NCBI GenBank assembly: GCA_011772965.1
Contig: WVYN01000015.1
Location: 6,675 to 57,454, forward strand
Reading direction: 5' to 3'
Length of the DNA stretch: 50,780 bases
Source: Gammaproteobacteria bacterium
GTDB lineage: Bacteria; Pseudomonadota; Gammaproteobacteria; Eutrophobiales; Eutrophobiaceae
Shown: positions 41,471-50,582 of the stretch, one piece after another
Layout of the letters: each line of letters begins with the position of its first letter
Numbering within the stretch: the first letter of the stretch is position 1
Made by a program: the position numbers and the translations under genes
Notes under the pieces: model-generated
What the model saw: the letters and a program-made list of their open reading frames with translations, nothing else
Told to the model about the DNA's origin: nothing
Databases searched by the model: none

Positions 41471-42201
41471 ATAACATCAAGGCCATCTTCAAGCGGGATT
41501 TTTCCAGTTATTTCGCCACACCTGTGGCCTATGTGTTTATTGTCATCTTTCTGTTTCTCATGGGGATCTTCACCTTTTACCTGGGTGGATTCTACGAGCG
41601 CAACCAGGCAGATCTGGAACCCTTTTTCCGATTCCATCCCTGGTTATATCTATTCCTGATCCCGGCCATTGCCATGCGTCTCTGGTCGGAGGAGCGTAAA
41701 ACCGGAACGATAGAACTGCTTATGACACTGCCTATTCCAACCTGGCATGCCGTCATGGGTAAATTTCTTGCTGCCTGGGCTTTCACTGCCGTTGCAATCG
41801 TCCTGACTTTCCCGATGTGGATAACGGTTAATTACCTTGGGGAGCCGGACAATACCGTCATACTGGCCAGTTACATTGGCAGTATGCTGATGGCCGGCGG
41901 TTTTCTCGCCATTGGTTCCTGCATATCCGCATTGACCAAGAACCAGGTTATTGCCTTTGTTATCAGTGTGGTGATCTGTTTTCTTTTCCTGCTTAGCGGT
42001 TTCCCGCTGGTGCTGGATTTTTTCCGGGGCTGGGCACCCCAGGCTGTAGTGAATGCCATTGCCTCGTTTAGTTTCCTGACCCACTTCGAGTCAATCAAGA
42101 AAGGTGTGATTGATATACGTGATTTAATCTATTTCATGGCGTTAATCTGTTTCTGGCTGTATGCGAACGTTGTGGTAATTGAAGCCAAAAAGGCGAGCTA
42201 G
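41467..42201 (+). CDS. ABC-2 permease, GldF-like
   Basis: A 244-residue membrane protein with six helices. Its N-terminal AIFKRDFSSYFATPVAYVFI and the MRLWSEERKTGTIELLMTLP block are typical of the ABC-2 permease family that includes GldF and NosY. The ERKTGTIELLMTLP coupling segment would contact the ATPase. It lies between the ATPase and the GldG-like gene, 8 bases before the latter. Confidence 0.92.
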   Translation: MNNIKAIFKRDFSSYFATPVAYVFIVIFLFLMGIFTFYLGGFYERNQADLEPFFRFHPWLYLFLIPAIAMRLWSEERKTGTIELLMTLPIPTWHAVMGKFLAAWAFTAVAIVLTFPMWITVNYLGEPDNTVILASYIGSMLMAGGFLAIGSCISALTKNQVIAFVISVVICFLFLLSGFPLVLDFFRGWAPQAVVNAIASFSFLTHFESIKKGVIDIRDLIYFMALICFWLYANVVVIEAKKAS

Positions 42202-42209
42202 TCGTTGAT

Positions 42210-44090
42210 ATGATTAAAAAGAACATCATTTCAGGAACCGGGTTGATACTGGCGGCCATTTTGTTTGTCTGTTTAATTATCGTGGTCAACGCCACTTTCA
42301 CCAATATGCGTCTGGATCTGACGGAAAACAAACTGTTCACGCTCTCAGACGGGACAGTAAATATTATAAACAGTCTCGAGGAACCGGTTGTCCTAGATTA
42401 CTATTTCTCTCAACAACTCTTGACCGGGTTGCCATCACTCAGTAACTACGGTGTCCGGGTCCGGGATATGTTGCAGGAATTTGCAGCGGTCTCAAACGGC
42501 ATGTTAATTGTTAATATTATCGATGCTGAGCCCTTCTCGGAAGCTGAGGACCAGGCAGTCGCCAGTGGATTGCGTGGTATACCGGTCAACAACGCAGGAG
42601 ATCGTGCCTATCTGGGTCTTGTTGGGACAAACTCGACCGATGACGAGCGGGTGATACCATTCTTCCAGGCTGACCGGGAGTCGTCTCTCGAATACGATAT
42701 TACCAAACTAATCTATAACCTGGCTCATCCCGAGAAACCCGTGATTGGAGTCATGACATCGCTGCCGATGTTTGGCGATGAAGATGATCCGAATATCGGT
42801 CCCTGGACCATCATCAGCACCCTGAACGAATTTTTCGAAATGAAGCAACTGGGTACCGATCTGGATAAGGTGGACGAGGATGTGGATGTATTGATGATCG
42901 TTCATCCAAAGAAATTAAAACTGCGTACGCGTTTTGCCATTGACCAGTATGTTTTAAATGGCGGCAAGGCCATGGTATTTGTTGACCCGCTGGCTGAATC
43001 TGATCGCACACCACCGGATCCGAAATCACCGGGCACCATGCCGGATTTTGATTCCGAACTGCCTGACCTGTTGAAGCAATGGGGTGTAGAAATCCCCGGG
43101 GAAAAAGTTGCAGGTGACGTCAATGCAGCAATGCATGTGCAGACCCGCGGTCAGCGGGGCCTTCGTGAGGTGGCCTATCTTCCCTGGCTAAGACTGGCAA
43201 AGGAGAGCTTCAGTAAAGATGATTTCGCGACCAGTGAACTCAGTGTCTTGCATATCGGAACAGCAGGCGTGATCAATCGCCTTGATGACGCAATGACACA
43301 AATCACACCACTTATCGAAACTACCAAACAGTCCATGTTGCTCGATCGGGATTTCCTGGTGATACAACGCGACCCCAGTATTATTCTCGATAATTTTAAA
43401 TCAGATGAAGAAAAAAAATCGTTGGCGGTTCGCATCCAGGGTAAAGCAAAAACCATGTTTCCTGACGGGATAAGTGGTGACAAGGATTATGATGAGGAAC
43501 AAGACGGGTTAGATACTGGTAAAGGCGATCAACTCATGGAAGGAGATATCAACCTGATAGTGGTTGCTGATACGGATATCCTGACTGATCTCTTCTGGAT
43601 ACGAACCCAGTCCTATTTCGGGCTGGACATGCCACAACCTATTGCCGATAACGGTAACTTTATCGTCAATTCCATTGACAACCTGTCCGGCAGTAATGAC
43701 CTCATCAGCCTGAGAAGCCGTGGAGAATTTGTACGACCGTTTGAACGTGTCGAGGTGATTCGTCGAGATGCCGAACTCAAGTTCCGTGAACGCGAGCAGG
43801 AATTACAGGTAAAATTGCAGGAAGCAGAACAGAAACTCCAGCGGCTACAACAGGAACAGGGTACCGATGCCAACCTGATACTGACACCGGAACAAAGTGC
43901 TGAACTGGAACAACTGCGCGAAATTCGGCTTGAGACTCGCAAGGAGTTACGTGCTGTACAACATGAATTAAAGAAAAACATCGAGGATCTCGGGACCCGC
44001 TTACGCATCATTAACATTGGCCTTATCCCGGTCCTGGTTATACTCATTGCACTGGGAACAGGAATTTATCGAACAAATCGTCGCCAGTAA
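42210..44090 (+). CDS. GldG-like ABC transporter auxiliary protein
   Basis: A 626-residue protein of the Gldg/ABC_transp_aux family: N-terminal membrane helix (about 7-28), a large periplasmic part with NMRLDLTENKLFTLSDGT at its start (the standard opening of the family), then a coiled coil (about 530-600, EREQELQVKLQEAEQKLQRL) and a C-terminal membrane helix (about 603-622). No catalytic role is known. It is encoded between the ABC-2 permease and DUF4340 genes, the usual four-gene order. Confidence 0.9.
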   Translation: MIKKNIISGTGLILAAILFVCLIIVVNATFTNMRLDLTENKLFTLSDGTVNIINSLEEPVVLDYYFSQQLLTGLPSLSNYGVRVRDMLQEFAAVSNGMLIVNIIDAEPFSEAEDQAVASGLRGIPVNNAGDRAYLGLVGTNSTDDERVIPFFQADRESSLEYDITKLIYNLAHPEKPVIGVMTSLPMFGDEDDPNIGPWTIISTLNEFFEMKQLGTDLDKVDEDVDVLMIVHPKKLKLRTRFAIDQYVLNGGKAMVFVDPLAESDRTPPDPKSPGTMPDFDSELPDLLKQWGVEIPGEKVAGDVNAAMHVQTRGQRGLREVAYLPWLRLAKESFSKDDFATSELSVLHIGTAGVINRLDDAMTQITPLIETTKQSMLLDRDFLVIQRDPSIILDNFKSDEEKKSLAVRIQGKAKTMFPDGISGDKDYDEEQDGLDTGKGDQLMEGDINLIVVADTDILTDLFWIRTQSYFGLDMPQPIADNGNFIVNSIDNLSGSNDLISLRSRGEFVRPFERVEVIRRDAELKFREREQELQVKLQEAEQKLQRLQQEQGTDANLILTPEQSAELEQLREIRLETRKELRAVQHELKKNIEDLGTRLRIINIGLIPVLVILIALGTGIYRTNRRQ

Positions 44091-44104
44091 GATCCTGATA
44101 CGGT

Positions 44105-45172
44105 ATGAAAAACAAAAATCTGATCATACTTTGCGCCGTAACACTGACAGTCATTATCGCAGCAGCTATCAGCAGTAATCTGCAATCACCCCGGGAAGAC
44201 TTTGAAAAACCCATACTGTTTCCCGAACTGGCCAACCGGATAAACGATGTTTCAAAGATAAGCATCCAGGGACCCGGAAATACTGTCAGGCTTCAGGAAA
44301 ACAATGGTAAATGGTTTATTGCCAGTAGCGATAACTACCCGGCCGCATTCGACAAAGTCAGGCAGACTGTACTTAATATGTCTGCACTCAAGCTGGAAGA
44401 GAAAAAAACCGATAACCCGAATTATTACGCACAGTTGGGTGTGGAAGATCCGGGTTCAATAAAGGCCTCCTCACATCTCGTTACTCTGTTCGATGCAACC
44501 GGTAACACACTCGCCTCGGTGATTATTGGCAAAGCAAGACAATCATCGGGCAGCAGCCCCGGCTTGTATGTTCGAAAATCCGGAGATGCACAGTCCTTGC
44601 TGGTCGAGGGTATTATGGAGGTTAGCAGTGACGCTGCTGACTGGTTTGACCGGCAATTATTTGATATACCGTTGGAAGAAATGAAAGAAATTGTCATCCA
44701 GTACGCAGATGGCAATACGTTTGAAATTTACAAGGAAACCCGCGAGCAATCAGATTTCAAAATACGTGACAAGGATGATGTTCCCTCGGCTGCAAAGATT
44801 ATCGTCAGGCGGATTGCATCGGCACTTGAAGAAATGCGGGCAAACGGTGTGCGGGCAGCCAATAATTTCGAATTTTCTACGGAAGAGAGCATCAAGACTA
44901 TCTATAAGACATTTGATGGTCTGATCATTGAATCCCTGTTGGCAAAGATTGATGACCGTGCCTATGGCCTTTTTTCAGCAAGCCATGATCCAGCCCAAGC
45001 TGTCATGCCCGAGTCAGATTCAACCGATGCAGAAGAATTAACTGAAAAAATAAATGAGTATGTCGATACACTGAACGACAAATTGTCGGGGTGGGTCTAT
45101 GAAATACCAGTCTTTAAATACGAGGCAATGACAACCAATATTGATGACCTGACACGATTCCCGGTTAACTGA
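44105..45172 (+). CDS. DUF4340 domain protein
   Basis: A 355-residue protein with an N-terminal membrane anchor (about 5-23) and a long beta-rich periplasmic part, with VRLQENNGKWFIAS and the VSKISI strand typical of DUF4340. A second copy of the fold seems to start near 190 (EMKEIVIQYADGNTFEIYKE). Function unknown. In many bacteria this family closes the GldA-GldF-GldG-like operon, as here (14 bases after the previous gene). Confidence 0.88.
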   Translation: MKNKNLIILCAVTLTVIIAAAISSNLQSPREDFEKPILFPELANRINDVSKISIQGPGNTVRLQENNGKWFIASSDNYPAAFDKVRQTVLNMSALKLEEKKTDNPNYYAQLGVEDPGSIKASSHLVTLFDATGNTLASVIIGKARQSSGSSPGLYVRKSGDAQSLLVEGIMEVSSDAADWFDRQLFDIPLEEMKEIVIQYADGNTFEIYKETREQSDFKIRDKDDVPSAAKIIVRRIASALEEMRANGVRAANNFEFSTEESIKTIYKTFDGLIIESLLAKIDDRAYGLFSASHDPAQAVMPESDSTDAEELTEKINEYVDTLNDKLSGWVYEIPVFKYEAMTTNIDDLTRFPVN

Positions 45173-45190
45173 TCCCGGATCCGGATTACA

Positions 45191-45219
45191 TACACATCAC
45201 ATCGGTATCAAGATATACT
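45191..45219 (+). promoter_or_regulatory. Possible sigma-70 promoter of glyQ
   Basis: TACACA (45191-45196) and TATACT (45214-45219) with a 17-base spacer match the consensus at four and five positions. They would start a transcript near 45226, 25 bases before the glyQ GTG. No terminator is seen between the DUF4340 stop and this site. Confidence 0.45.
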
Positions 45220-45250
45220 CTGCCAGCATTGTCCCTGTATTGGAAATCTC

Positions 45251-46162
45251 GTGGCAGATACTTCAACAGAACAACAAGTTACCTTCCAGGAGTTAATTGC
45301 CAGGCTTCAGGACTACTGGGCCCGGCAGGGTTGCATCATTGAACAACCGTTTGACATGGAAATGGGGGCCGGCACCTTCCATCCGTCCACATTTCTCAGG
45401 GCGATTGGACCGGAACCCTGGCATGCGGCCTACGTACAGCCCGTCAGACGGCCTACCGACGGCCGCTATGGTGAGAACCCGAACCGGTTGCAGCATTACT
45501 ACCAGTTCCAGGTGATGCTGAAACCCTCACCGGACGACATCCAGACATTATATATTGACTCACTGACCAGCCTGGGCATTGATCCGCTGGTGCATGATAT
45601 TCGCTTCGTGGAGGATAACTGGGAATCCCCGACACTTGGGGCCTGGGGCCTGGGTTGGGAAGTCTGGCTGAATGGCATGGAGATCAGCCAGTTTACCTAT
45701 TTTCAGCAGGTTGGCGGACTGGATTGCAAACCCGTTGCCGGTGAAATCACCTACGGCCTGGAACGGATCGCCATGTACCTGCAGGAGAAGGACAGTGTTT
45801 TTGATTTGCTTTGGAGTAACACGGCCGTAGGCCCGGTAAGCTATGGTGATATTTACCGGCAATACGAGGCCGAGATGTCGGAATACAATTTCAAACTGGC
45901 CGATACCGATTCACTGGCGGCCTGGTTTGATACCTGTGAAAGAGACTGCAAGAGACTCCTGGAACTGGAGTTACCCTTGCCGGCCTACGAACTGGTCCTG
46001 AAGGCCTCCCACTCCTTCAACCTGCTCGATGCCAGGCACGCCATCTCCGTTACCGAGCGACAACGTTATATCCTGCGAGTCAGGGGCCTAGCCCGGTCAG
46101 TGGCCGAAGCCTATTACCAGAAGCGCGAAGCGCTCGGCTTTCCCCTGCTCAAGAACAAGTAA
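45251..46162 (+). CDS. glyQ: Glycyl-tRNA synthetase alpha subunit
   Basis: Catalytic subunit of the alpha2beta2 bacterial glycyl-tRNA synthetase, 303 residues. It shows class II motifs ([67 protein letters not shown]). The start is GTG. It forms an operon with glyS, 14 bases downstream. Confidence 0.98.
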   Translation: MADTSTEQQVTFQELIARLQDYWARQGCIIEQPFDMEMGAGTFHPSTFLRAIGPEPWHAAYVQPVRRPTDGRYGENPNRLQHYYQFQVMLKPSPDDIQTLYIDSLTSLGIDPLVHDIRFVEDNWESPTLGAWGLGWEVWLNGMEISQFTYFQQVGGLDCKPVAGEITYGLERIAMYLQEKDSVFDLLWSNTAVGPVSYGDIYRQYEAEMSEYNFKLADTDSLAAWFDTCERDCKRLLELELPLPAYELVLKASHSFNLLDARHAISVTERQRYILRVRGLARSVAEAYYQKREALGFPLLKNK

Positions 46163-46176
46163 CATTTAATTCGTCA

Positions 46177-48255
46177 ATGTCTGATACCCGAAACCTGTTA
46201 ATCGAGATCGGCACAGAAGAACTGCCGCCCAAAGCATTAGCCGACCTGGCAGAGGAATTTCATGACCGGCTAACTGGATACTTGTTTGATTTACTAGAGA
46301 GTGAGGCCAAGACACATTTTTACTATTCACCACGTCGCCTCGCGATTATTATTGAAAATCTACCGATGCAACAACCAAATCAGAAAGTAGAACGGTTCGG
46401 CCCCAGTGTGAAAATAGCCTACGATGAACATGGCAAACCGACAAAAGCGGCCGACGGTTTTGCGCGTTCCTGTAATATCTCGATTAATGATCTCCAGAAA
46501 AAAGATGGCAAGTTATTCTATGCCACGACTCATAAAGGAGGACTCACGGTCGAATTAATCCCGAATGCAATTAATGATGCACTAGCCAAATTGTCCATTC
46601 CTAAACGCATGCGCTGGGGTAATAACGATGCAGAGTTCGTCCGACCACTACATTGGGTTGTTATTTTATTCGGCAAGGAAGTGATTGACTGTGATGTAAT
46701 GGGAGTTAAATCTGGTCGAATTACCTATGGACATCGCTTTCATCACCCGGATGCAATCGAGATTAAAAATGCTGATATCAGTCAATATAAGAATAAATTA
46801 AAACAGGCCAAAGTCTGGTTGAATGAAACAGCCGATCATGAAATTCAACAATTTATTAGTGAACGTGCAAAAGCTGAAGCAAAAAAGATAAATGGTATTC
46901 CATTAAATTCCGATCGAGAATCTGATCTGGTCACTGAAATTGCGGCCTTGGTGGAATGGCCACATGCCCTGTTAGGCGATTTTGATAAAAAATACCTGGA
47001 TCTGCCGAGAGAAGTACTTATATCTGTGCTGGAAAAACAGCAGCGATACTTTCCTGTTGAGGATAAAAAAAACGGGGAACTGCTGCCTTACTTTATTGCG
47101 GTGAGCAATATCGAGAGTAAGGATGAGAAACAGGTCATCAAAGGTAACGAACGAGTCATCGTTCCACGACTCTCTGATGCCATGTTTTTCTGGAAAACCG
47201 ACAAGGCAAAACCACTGGCAGGCCGTCTGAAAGAATTGAATGGCGTTACATTTCAGAAAGAACTGGGCACTATCGGCGATAAGACCGGCCGTATTATCAG
47301 ACTGGCAGAGTCCATAGCGCAGGAGTTGGGAGTTAATAAAGCACAGGTATCCCGGGCTGCCATGCTGTCAAAATGCGACTTGGTAACCGACCTGGTCGGC
47401 GAGTTCCCGGAATTGCAGGGTATTGTAGGTCGTTATCTTGCCAAGAATGACCAGGAACCAGATGAAGTCGCACAGGCAATCGAAGAACATTACCGGCCGC
47501 GCTTCGCCGGTGATGAACTACCAAAAACCAAGACTGGCCAAATACTCGCATTGGCCGACAAGCTGGATACACTTGCTGGTATCTATGGCATCGGTCAACA
47601 ACCGACTGGCGCCAAGGACCCCTTTGCCCTGCGCCGGGCTGCCCTGGGTGTGGTGCGCATCCTGGTTGAAGAAAAACTTCCACTATCATTGTTTGAATTG
47701 GTCAAGTCAGCGTTTGAGATACATGGCAATATGGTAAAAGACGCTTGCCATGAGCTGGAAATCTTCATTTTCGAACGAGCCCGCGGTTACTTCCTTGAGC
47801 AAGGAATAACCGCCAATGGCGTTGAATCTGTACTGGCCGAGCGTCCAACACGCCTGGATTTGATACCGGCCCGACTGGAAGCCGTTGCTAGCTATAGTCA
47901 TCTGCCGGAAGCGCCAAGCCTGAGTGCCGCGAACAAGCGCATTAGCAATATCCTCAAAAACCTTGACCATATACCGTCCGGGTTTGATGAGTCCCTGTTC
48001 AAGGAGAAAGAAGAAAAAGCACTGGCAAAAGAATATTTGAAACTCAAGCCGAAACTTGATGATCTCTACAAAAAACAAAAATTCACACCAATGCTACAGG
48101 AGCTCGCTATATTAAAAGAGCCAGTGGATGCGTTCTTTGATAAGGTAATGGTCATGACAGATGACGAAACATTAAGAAATAACCGGATCGGCCTGTTGAA
48201 CGATCTCCGTCAATCGATGAACCGGGTGGCTGATCTTTCCAAGCTGGTGACATGA
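46177..48255 (+). CDS. glyS: Glycyl-tRNA synthetase beta subunit
   Basis: tRNA-binding subunit partner of GlyQ, 692 residues. The start (NLLIEIGTEELPPKALADLAEEF) and KRMRWGNNDAEFVRPLHWVV, LPREVLISVLEKQQRYFPV and GTIGDKTGRI are the usual conserved blocks, and the C-terminal DALR-like part is complete. Its stop overlaps the start of the next gene by 4 bases. Confidence 0.98.
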   Translation: MSDTRNLLIEIGTEELPPKALADLAEEFHDRLTGYLFDLLESEAKTHFYYSPRRLAIIIENLPMQQPNQKVERFGPSVKIAYDEHGKPTKAADGFARSCNISINDLQKKDGKLFYATTHKGGLTVELIPNAINDALAKLSIPKRMRWGNNDAEFVRPLHWVVILFGKEVIDCDVMGVKSGRITYGHRFHHPDAIEIKNADISQYKNKLKQAKVWLNETADHEIQQFISERAKAEAKKINGIPLNSDRESDLVTEIAALVEWPHALLGDFDKKYLDLPREVLISVLEKQQRYFPVEDKKNGELLPYFIAVSNIESKDEKQVIKGNERVIVPRLSDAMFFWKTDKAKPLAGRLKELNGVTFQKELGTIGDKTGRIIRLAESIAQELGVNKAQVSRAAMLSKCDLVTDLVGEFPELQGIVGRYLAKNDQEPDEVAQAIEEHYRPRFAGDELPKTKTGQILALADKLDTLAGIYGIGQQPTGAKDPFALRRAALGVVRILVEEKLPLSLFELVKSAFEIHGNMVKDACHELEIFIFERARGYFLEQGITANGVESVLAERPTRLDLIPARLEAVASYSHLPEAPSLSAANKRISNILKNLDHIPSGFDESLFKEKEEKALAKEYLKLKPKLDDLYKKQKFTPMLQELAILKEPVDAFFDKVMVMTDDETLRNNRIGLLNDLRQSMNRVADLSKLVT

Positions 48256-48788
48256 AGCTGATCATTATCGATAGGGACGGGGTTATCAACCGGGGCACAG
48301 ATGATGAAATTAAATCTGCCAATGAGTGGCAGGCGCTGCCAGGCAGTCTCCCCGCCATCTCCAGACTGTCACAAAACGGGTTCCGAATCATTGTCGCTTT
48401 GAACCAGGCAGAAACCAAAAAGAGAAAACTTGATATCATCAAGTTAAACAAAATACATCAAAAATTACTTGATCACCTGTCACAGTACGGGGGCACTATT
48501 GATGCATTTTTTTTCTGTCCTCACGAGCCAAGGGAAAAATGCGAGTGCAGAAAAACTAAAGCCGGCCTGCTCGACGTCATTGCAGAGCGCTTGCGGATTT
48601 CCCTGCATGGAGTACCGGTTGTAGGGGCCGAACCGGGTTATATGGATGCGGCAATAGCAGCAGGTGCCATACCCTATTTTGTCGGCTCAGATAATTATGA
48701 AGAGAAAGAAAAAAATCATGGTCTTTCAAGCCTCGTGAGAGTATGTGATTCACTCGACGATGTGGCCAATGAATTAATTCCCGAGTAA
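48252..48788 (+). CDS. GmhB-like HAD protein with altered catalytic motifs
   Basis: A 178-residue homologue of D,D-heptose 1,7-bisphosphate phosphatase (LPS heptose pathway). Motif I is intact (D7 and D9 in DRDGVIN) and so are the GmhB zinc ligands (C89, H91, C97, C99 in CPHEPREKCECRK). Motif II, usually TNQSG, reads LNQAET (about 50-55), and the motif IV aspartates are missing: VGAEPGYMDA (124-133) where GmhB has a VGDxxxD pattern. Those residues bind the metal, so activity is doubtful. The position after glyS and before plsC matches the gmhB slot of Pseudomonas. It is probably a degenerate or repurposed GmhB. Confidence 0.85.
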   Translation: MKLIIIDRDGVINRGTDDEIKSANEWQALPGSLPAISRLSQNGFRIIVALNQAETKKRKLDIIKLNKIHQKLLDHLSQYGGTIDAFFFCPHEPREKCECRKTKAGLLDVIAERLRISLHGVPVVGAEPGYMDAAIAAGAIPYFVGSDNYEEKEKNHGLSSLVRVCDSLDDVANELIPE

Positions 48789-48793
48789 TCCAT

Positions 48794-49513
48794 ATGCAAT
48801 GGTTACGTGCATTTCTGTTTTATGTCGGAATGGCGCTATCTACCATTATCATTTCACCAATCTGCTTACTGCTGTATCCCCTGCCGTTCAAAACACGTTT
48901 TTACGTCACAACCCGTTGGACAGTATTTAACCTCTGGTGGCTGCGGATGACCTGTGGGCTCGACCATCAAGTGACCGGCACCGAAAATATTCCGGAGGGT
49001 CCCGCCATCATCATGTGTAAACACCAATCGGCCTGGGAGACACTTGTCTTGCAACTGGTTTTCCCAGCACAGGCCTGGGTACTGAAAAGAGAGCTGTTAT
49101 GGATCCCGGTTTACGGCTGGGGGCTTGCTGCCATGCGCCCCATTGCTATAAACCGCGGTGAAACTTTCCGTTCATTCAGACAAATTGTGGACCAGGGGTG
49201 CCAGCGCCTGGCCGAGGGAATCTGGGTGGTTATCTTCCCCGAGGGCACACGGGTATTGCCGGGGGAAAAGAGACGCTATTTACCAGGTGGTGGTTTACTG
49301 GCTGAGAAATCCGGTTACCCGGTTGTCCCGGTTGCACATAACTCAGGATACTTCTGGCCGCGCAACAGCTGGCTGAAAAAACCCGGCAGGATTGATATGG
49401 TCATTGGCAAGCCAATTGATAGCAGGGGCAAGACTGCAACAGAAATAACGCATGAAGTTGAGACATGGATCGAGGAATCAGCCGCGCAATTGCCTGCACC
49501 TGCTGGTGATTGA
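48794..49513 (+). CDS. 1-acylglycerol-3-phosphate acyltransferase (PlsC family)
   Basis: A 239-residue membrane-bound acyltransferase that makes phosphatidic acid from lysophosphatidic acid. There is an N-terminal membrane helix (about 5-28). The HX4D box reads HQSAWE (H77, E82), with glutamate in place of aspartate, which I think occurs in this subfamily. The second motif is FPEGTR (148-153), intact. It starts 5 bases after the GmhB-like gene, in the same relative place as the plsC-type gene near glyQS in Pseudomonas. Confidence 0.9.
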   Translation: MQWLRAFLFYVGMALSTIIISPICLLLYPLPFKTRFYVTTRWTVFNLWWLRMTCGLDHQVTGTENIPEGPAIIMCKHQSAWETLVLQLVFPAQAWVLKRELLWIPVYGWGLAAMRPIAINRGETFRSFRQIVDQGCQRLAEGIWVVIFPEGTRVLPGEKRRYLPGGGLLAEKSGYPVVPVAHNSGYFWPRNSWLKKPGRIDMVIGKPIDSRGKTATEITHEVETWIEESAAQLPAPAGD

Positions 49514-49554
49514 TCTCTTTTACGCATAAAATTTTATAAAAAAGGAGAGTTGTG

Positions 49555-49869
49555 ATGCTGTTAAGTACCCTTGAGTATGTGCCGGGAAAAAATATTAGCA
49601 AACATCTTGGCCTGGTACAGGGTAGTACGGTACGTGCCAAGCATGTGGGCCGGGATTTCATGGCCGGTATTAAAAACATCTTTGGTGGTGAATTAAAAGG
49701 TTATACCGAATTGCTTCATGAATCGCGTGAGGAAGCTATTGATCGTATGCGTCAGCAAGCAAAATCAATCGGTGCTAATGCCATTCTGAATATCAGATTC
49801 TCCACATCGACAATTACCCAGGGTGCCTCAGAACTATATGTTTATGGTACAGCGGTGATACTGGAGTAA
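49555..49869 (+). CDS. YbjQ family protein, first copy
   Basis: A 104-residue protein of the YbjQ (DUF74, heavy-metal-binding) family, soluble, with GSTVRAKHVGRDFMAGIKNIFGGELKGYTELL, then ESREEAIDRMRQQAKSIGANAILNIRF and a final YVYGTAVIL strand. YbjQ proteins form pentamers in structures; the function is not known. The ATG is chosen because AGGAG lies 7 bases before it; a GTG one codon upstream is also possible. The next gene is a second copy. Confidence 0.9.
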   Translation: MLLSTLEYVPGKNISKHLGLVQGSTVRAKHVGRDFMAGIKNIFGGELKGYTELLHESREEAIDRMRQQAKSIGANAILNIRFSTSTITQGASELYVYGTAVILE

Positions 49870-49872
49870 ATC

Positions 49873-50379
49873 ATGCTGGAACTGATCATTTTTATCGGAC
49901 TACTGATGCTGGGTTATGTCACCGGTTCAGCACTTGAAAAGCGCCATTATAAATCCATTCTCCAGCGGGAAATGGCGCTGAGAAAATTACCTCTTATTGC
50001 CAGCAAGATTGTACCCGAAGAATTTACACCCTGTAAAACCAGTATAGTTCTTGGCAGTGTTGTAATCTCGGTTGATTTTTTCAAACATTTTGTTGCGGCT
50101 CTGCGCAATATTCTGGGTGGCCGTGTATCCAGTTACGAAAGCCTGATTGACCGTGGACGCAGGGAAGCCTTGCTTCGCATGCGTGAGCAGGCACGAAATA
50201 TGGGTGCAAATTTTGTATTCAATATAAAAATGGAGACATCATCGATTTCCAAGGGCCAGAGAAATGCCATCGGTTCAATCGAGGTACTGGCATATGGCAC
50301 GGCCGTGATCCTTGAACAAGATAAACTATCGGTAAATGAAACTCGTGATGCATTGAACCTCAGGCCGAGAACGATTTAA
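49873..50379 (+). CDS. YbjQ family protein with N-terminal membrane helix
   Basis: A 168-residue protein with a membrane anchor (about 2-20) and a linker to a YbjQ domain (about 60-150: FFKHFVAALRNILGGRVSSYESLIDRGRREALLRMREQARNMGANFVFNIK in outline). It is similar to the gene before it, which lacks the anchor, so the two look like a duplication with one copy membrane-bound. It lies 3 bases after the first copy. Function unknown. Confidence 0.9.
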   Translation: MLELIIFIGLLMLGYVTGSALEKRHYKSILQREMALRKLPLIASKIVPEEFTPCKTSIVLGSVVISVDFFKHFVAALRNILGGRVSSYESLIDRGRREALLRMREQARNMGANFVFNIKMETSSISKGQRNAIGSIEVLAYGTAVILEQDKLSVNETRDALNLRPRTI

Positions 50380-50401
50380 TTCATAACAGAGAGTTGTAAC
50401 A

Positions 50402-50557
50402 ATGGGAAAATATATCGGAGCCGGTGTACTTGTCAGTGGCGTGATGATCATATATGCACTCAGCAAATCATCCATCAATATATACTGGTTAACTGCCGGT
50501 ATAGTTATCCTGATTGTAGCGCTGTGTTTGTTTATAAGGGAATTAATGCGTCTTTAA
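50402..50557 (+). CDS. Small two-helix membrane protein
   Basis: A 51-residue protein, MGKYIGAGVLVSG at the start and LFIRELMRL at the end, with two hydrophobic segments (about 4-19 and 27-46) split by a short polar turn (SKSSIN). It is preceded by GAGAGTTGTAAC and lies 22 bases after the second YbjQ gene and 25 before the M48 gene. I do not recognise the family. It may be a small partner of the protease or the YbjQ proteins. Confidence 0.65.
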   Translation: MGKYIGAGVLVSGVMIIYALSKSSINIYWLTAGIVILIVALCLFIRELMRL

Positions 50558-50582
50558 CGATTATTACTCCGTAACTTCGACC

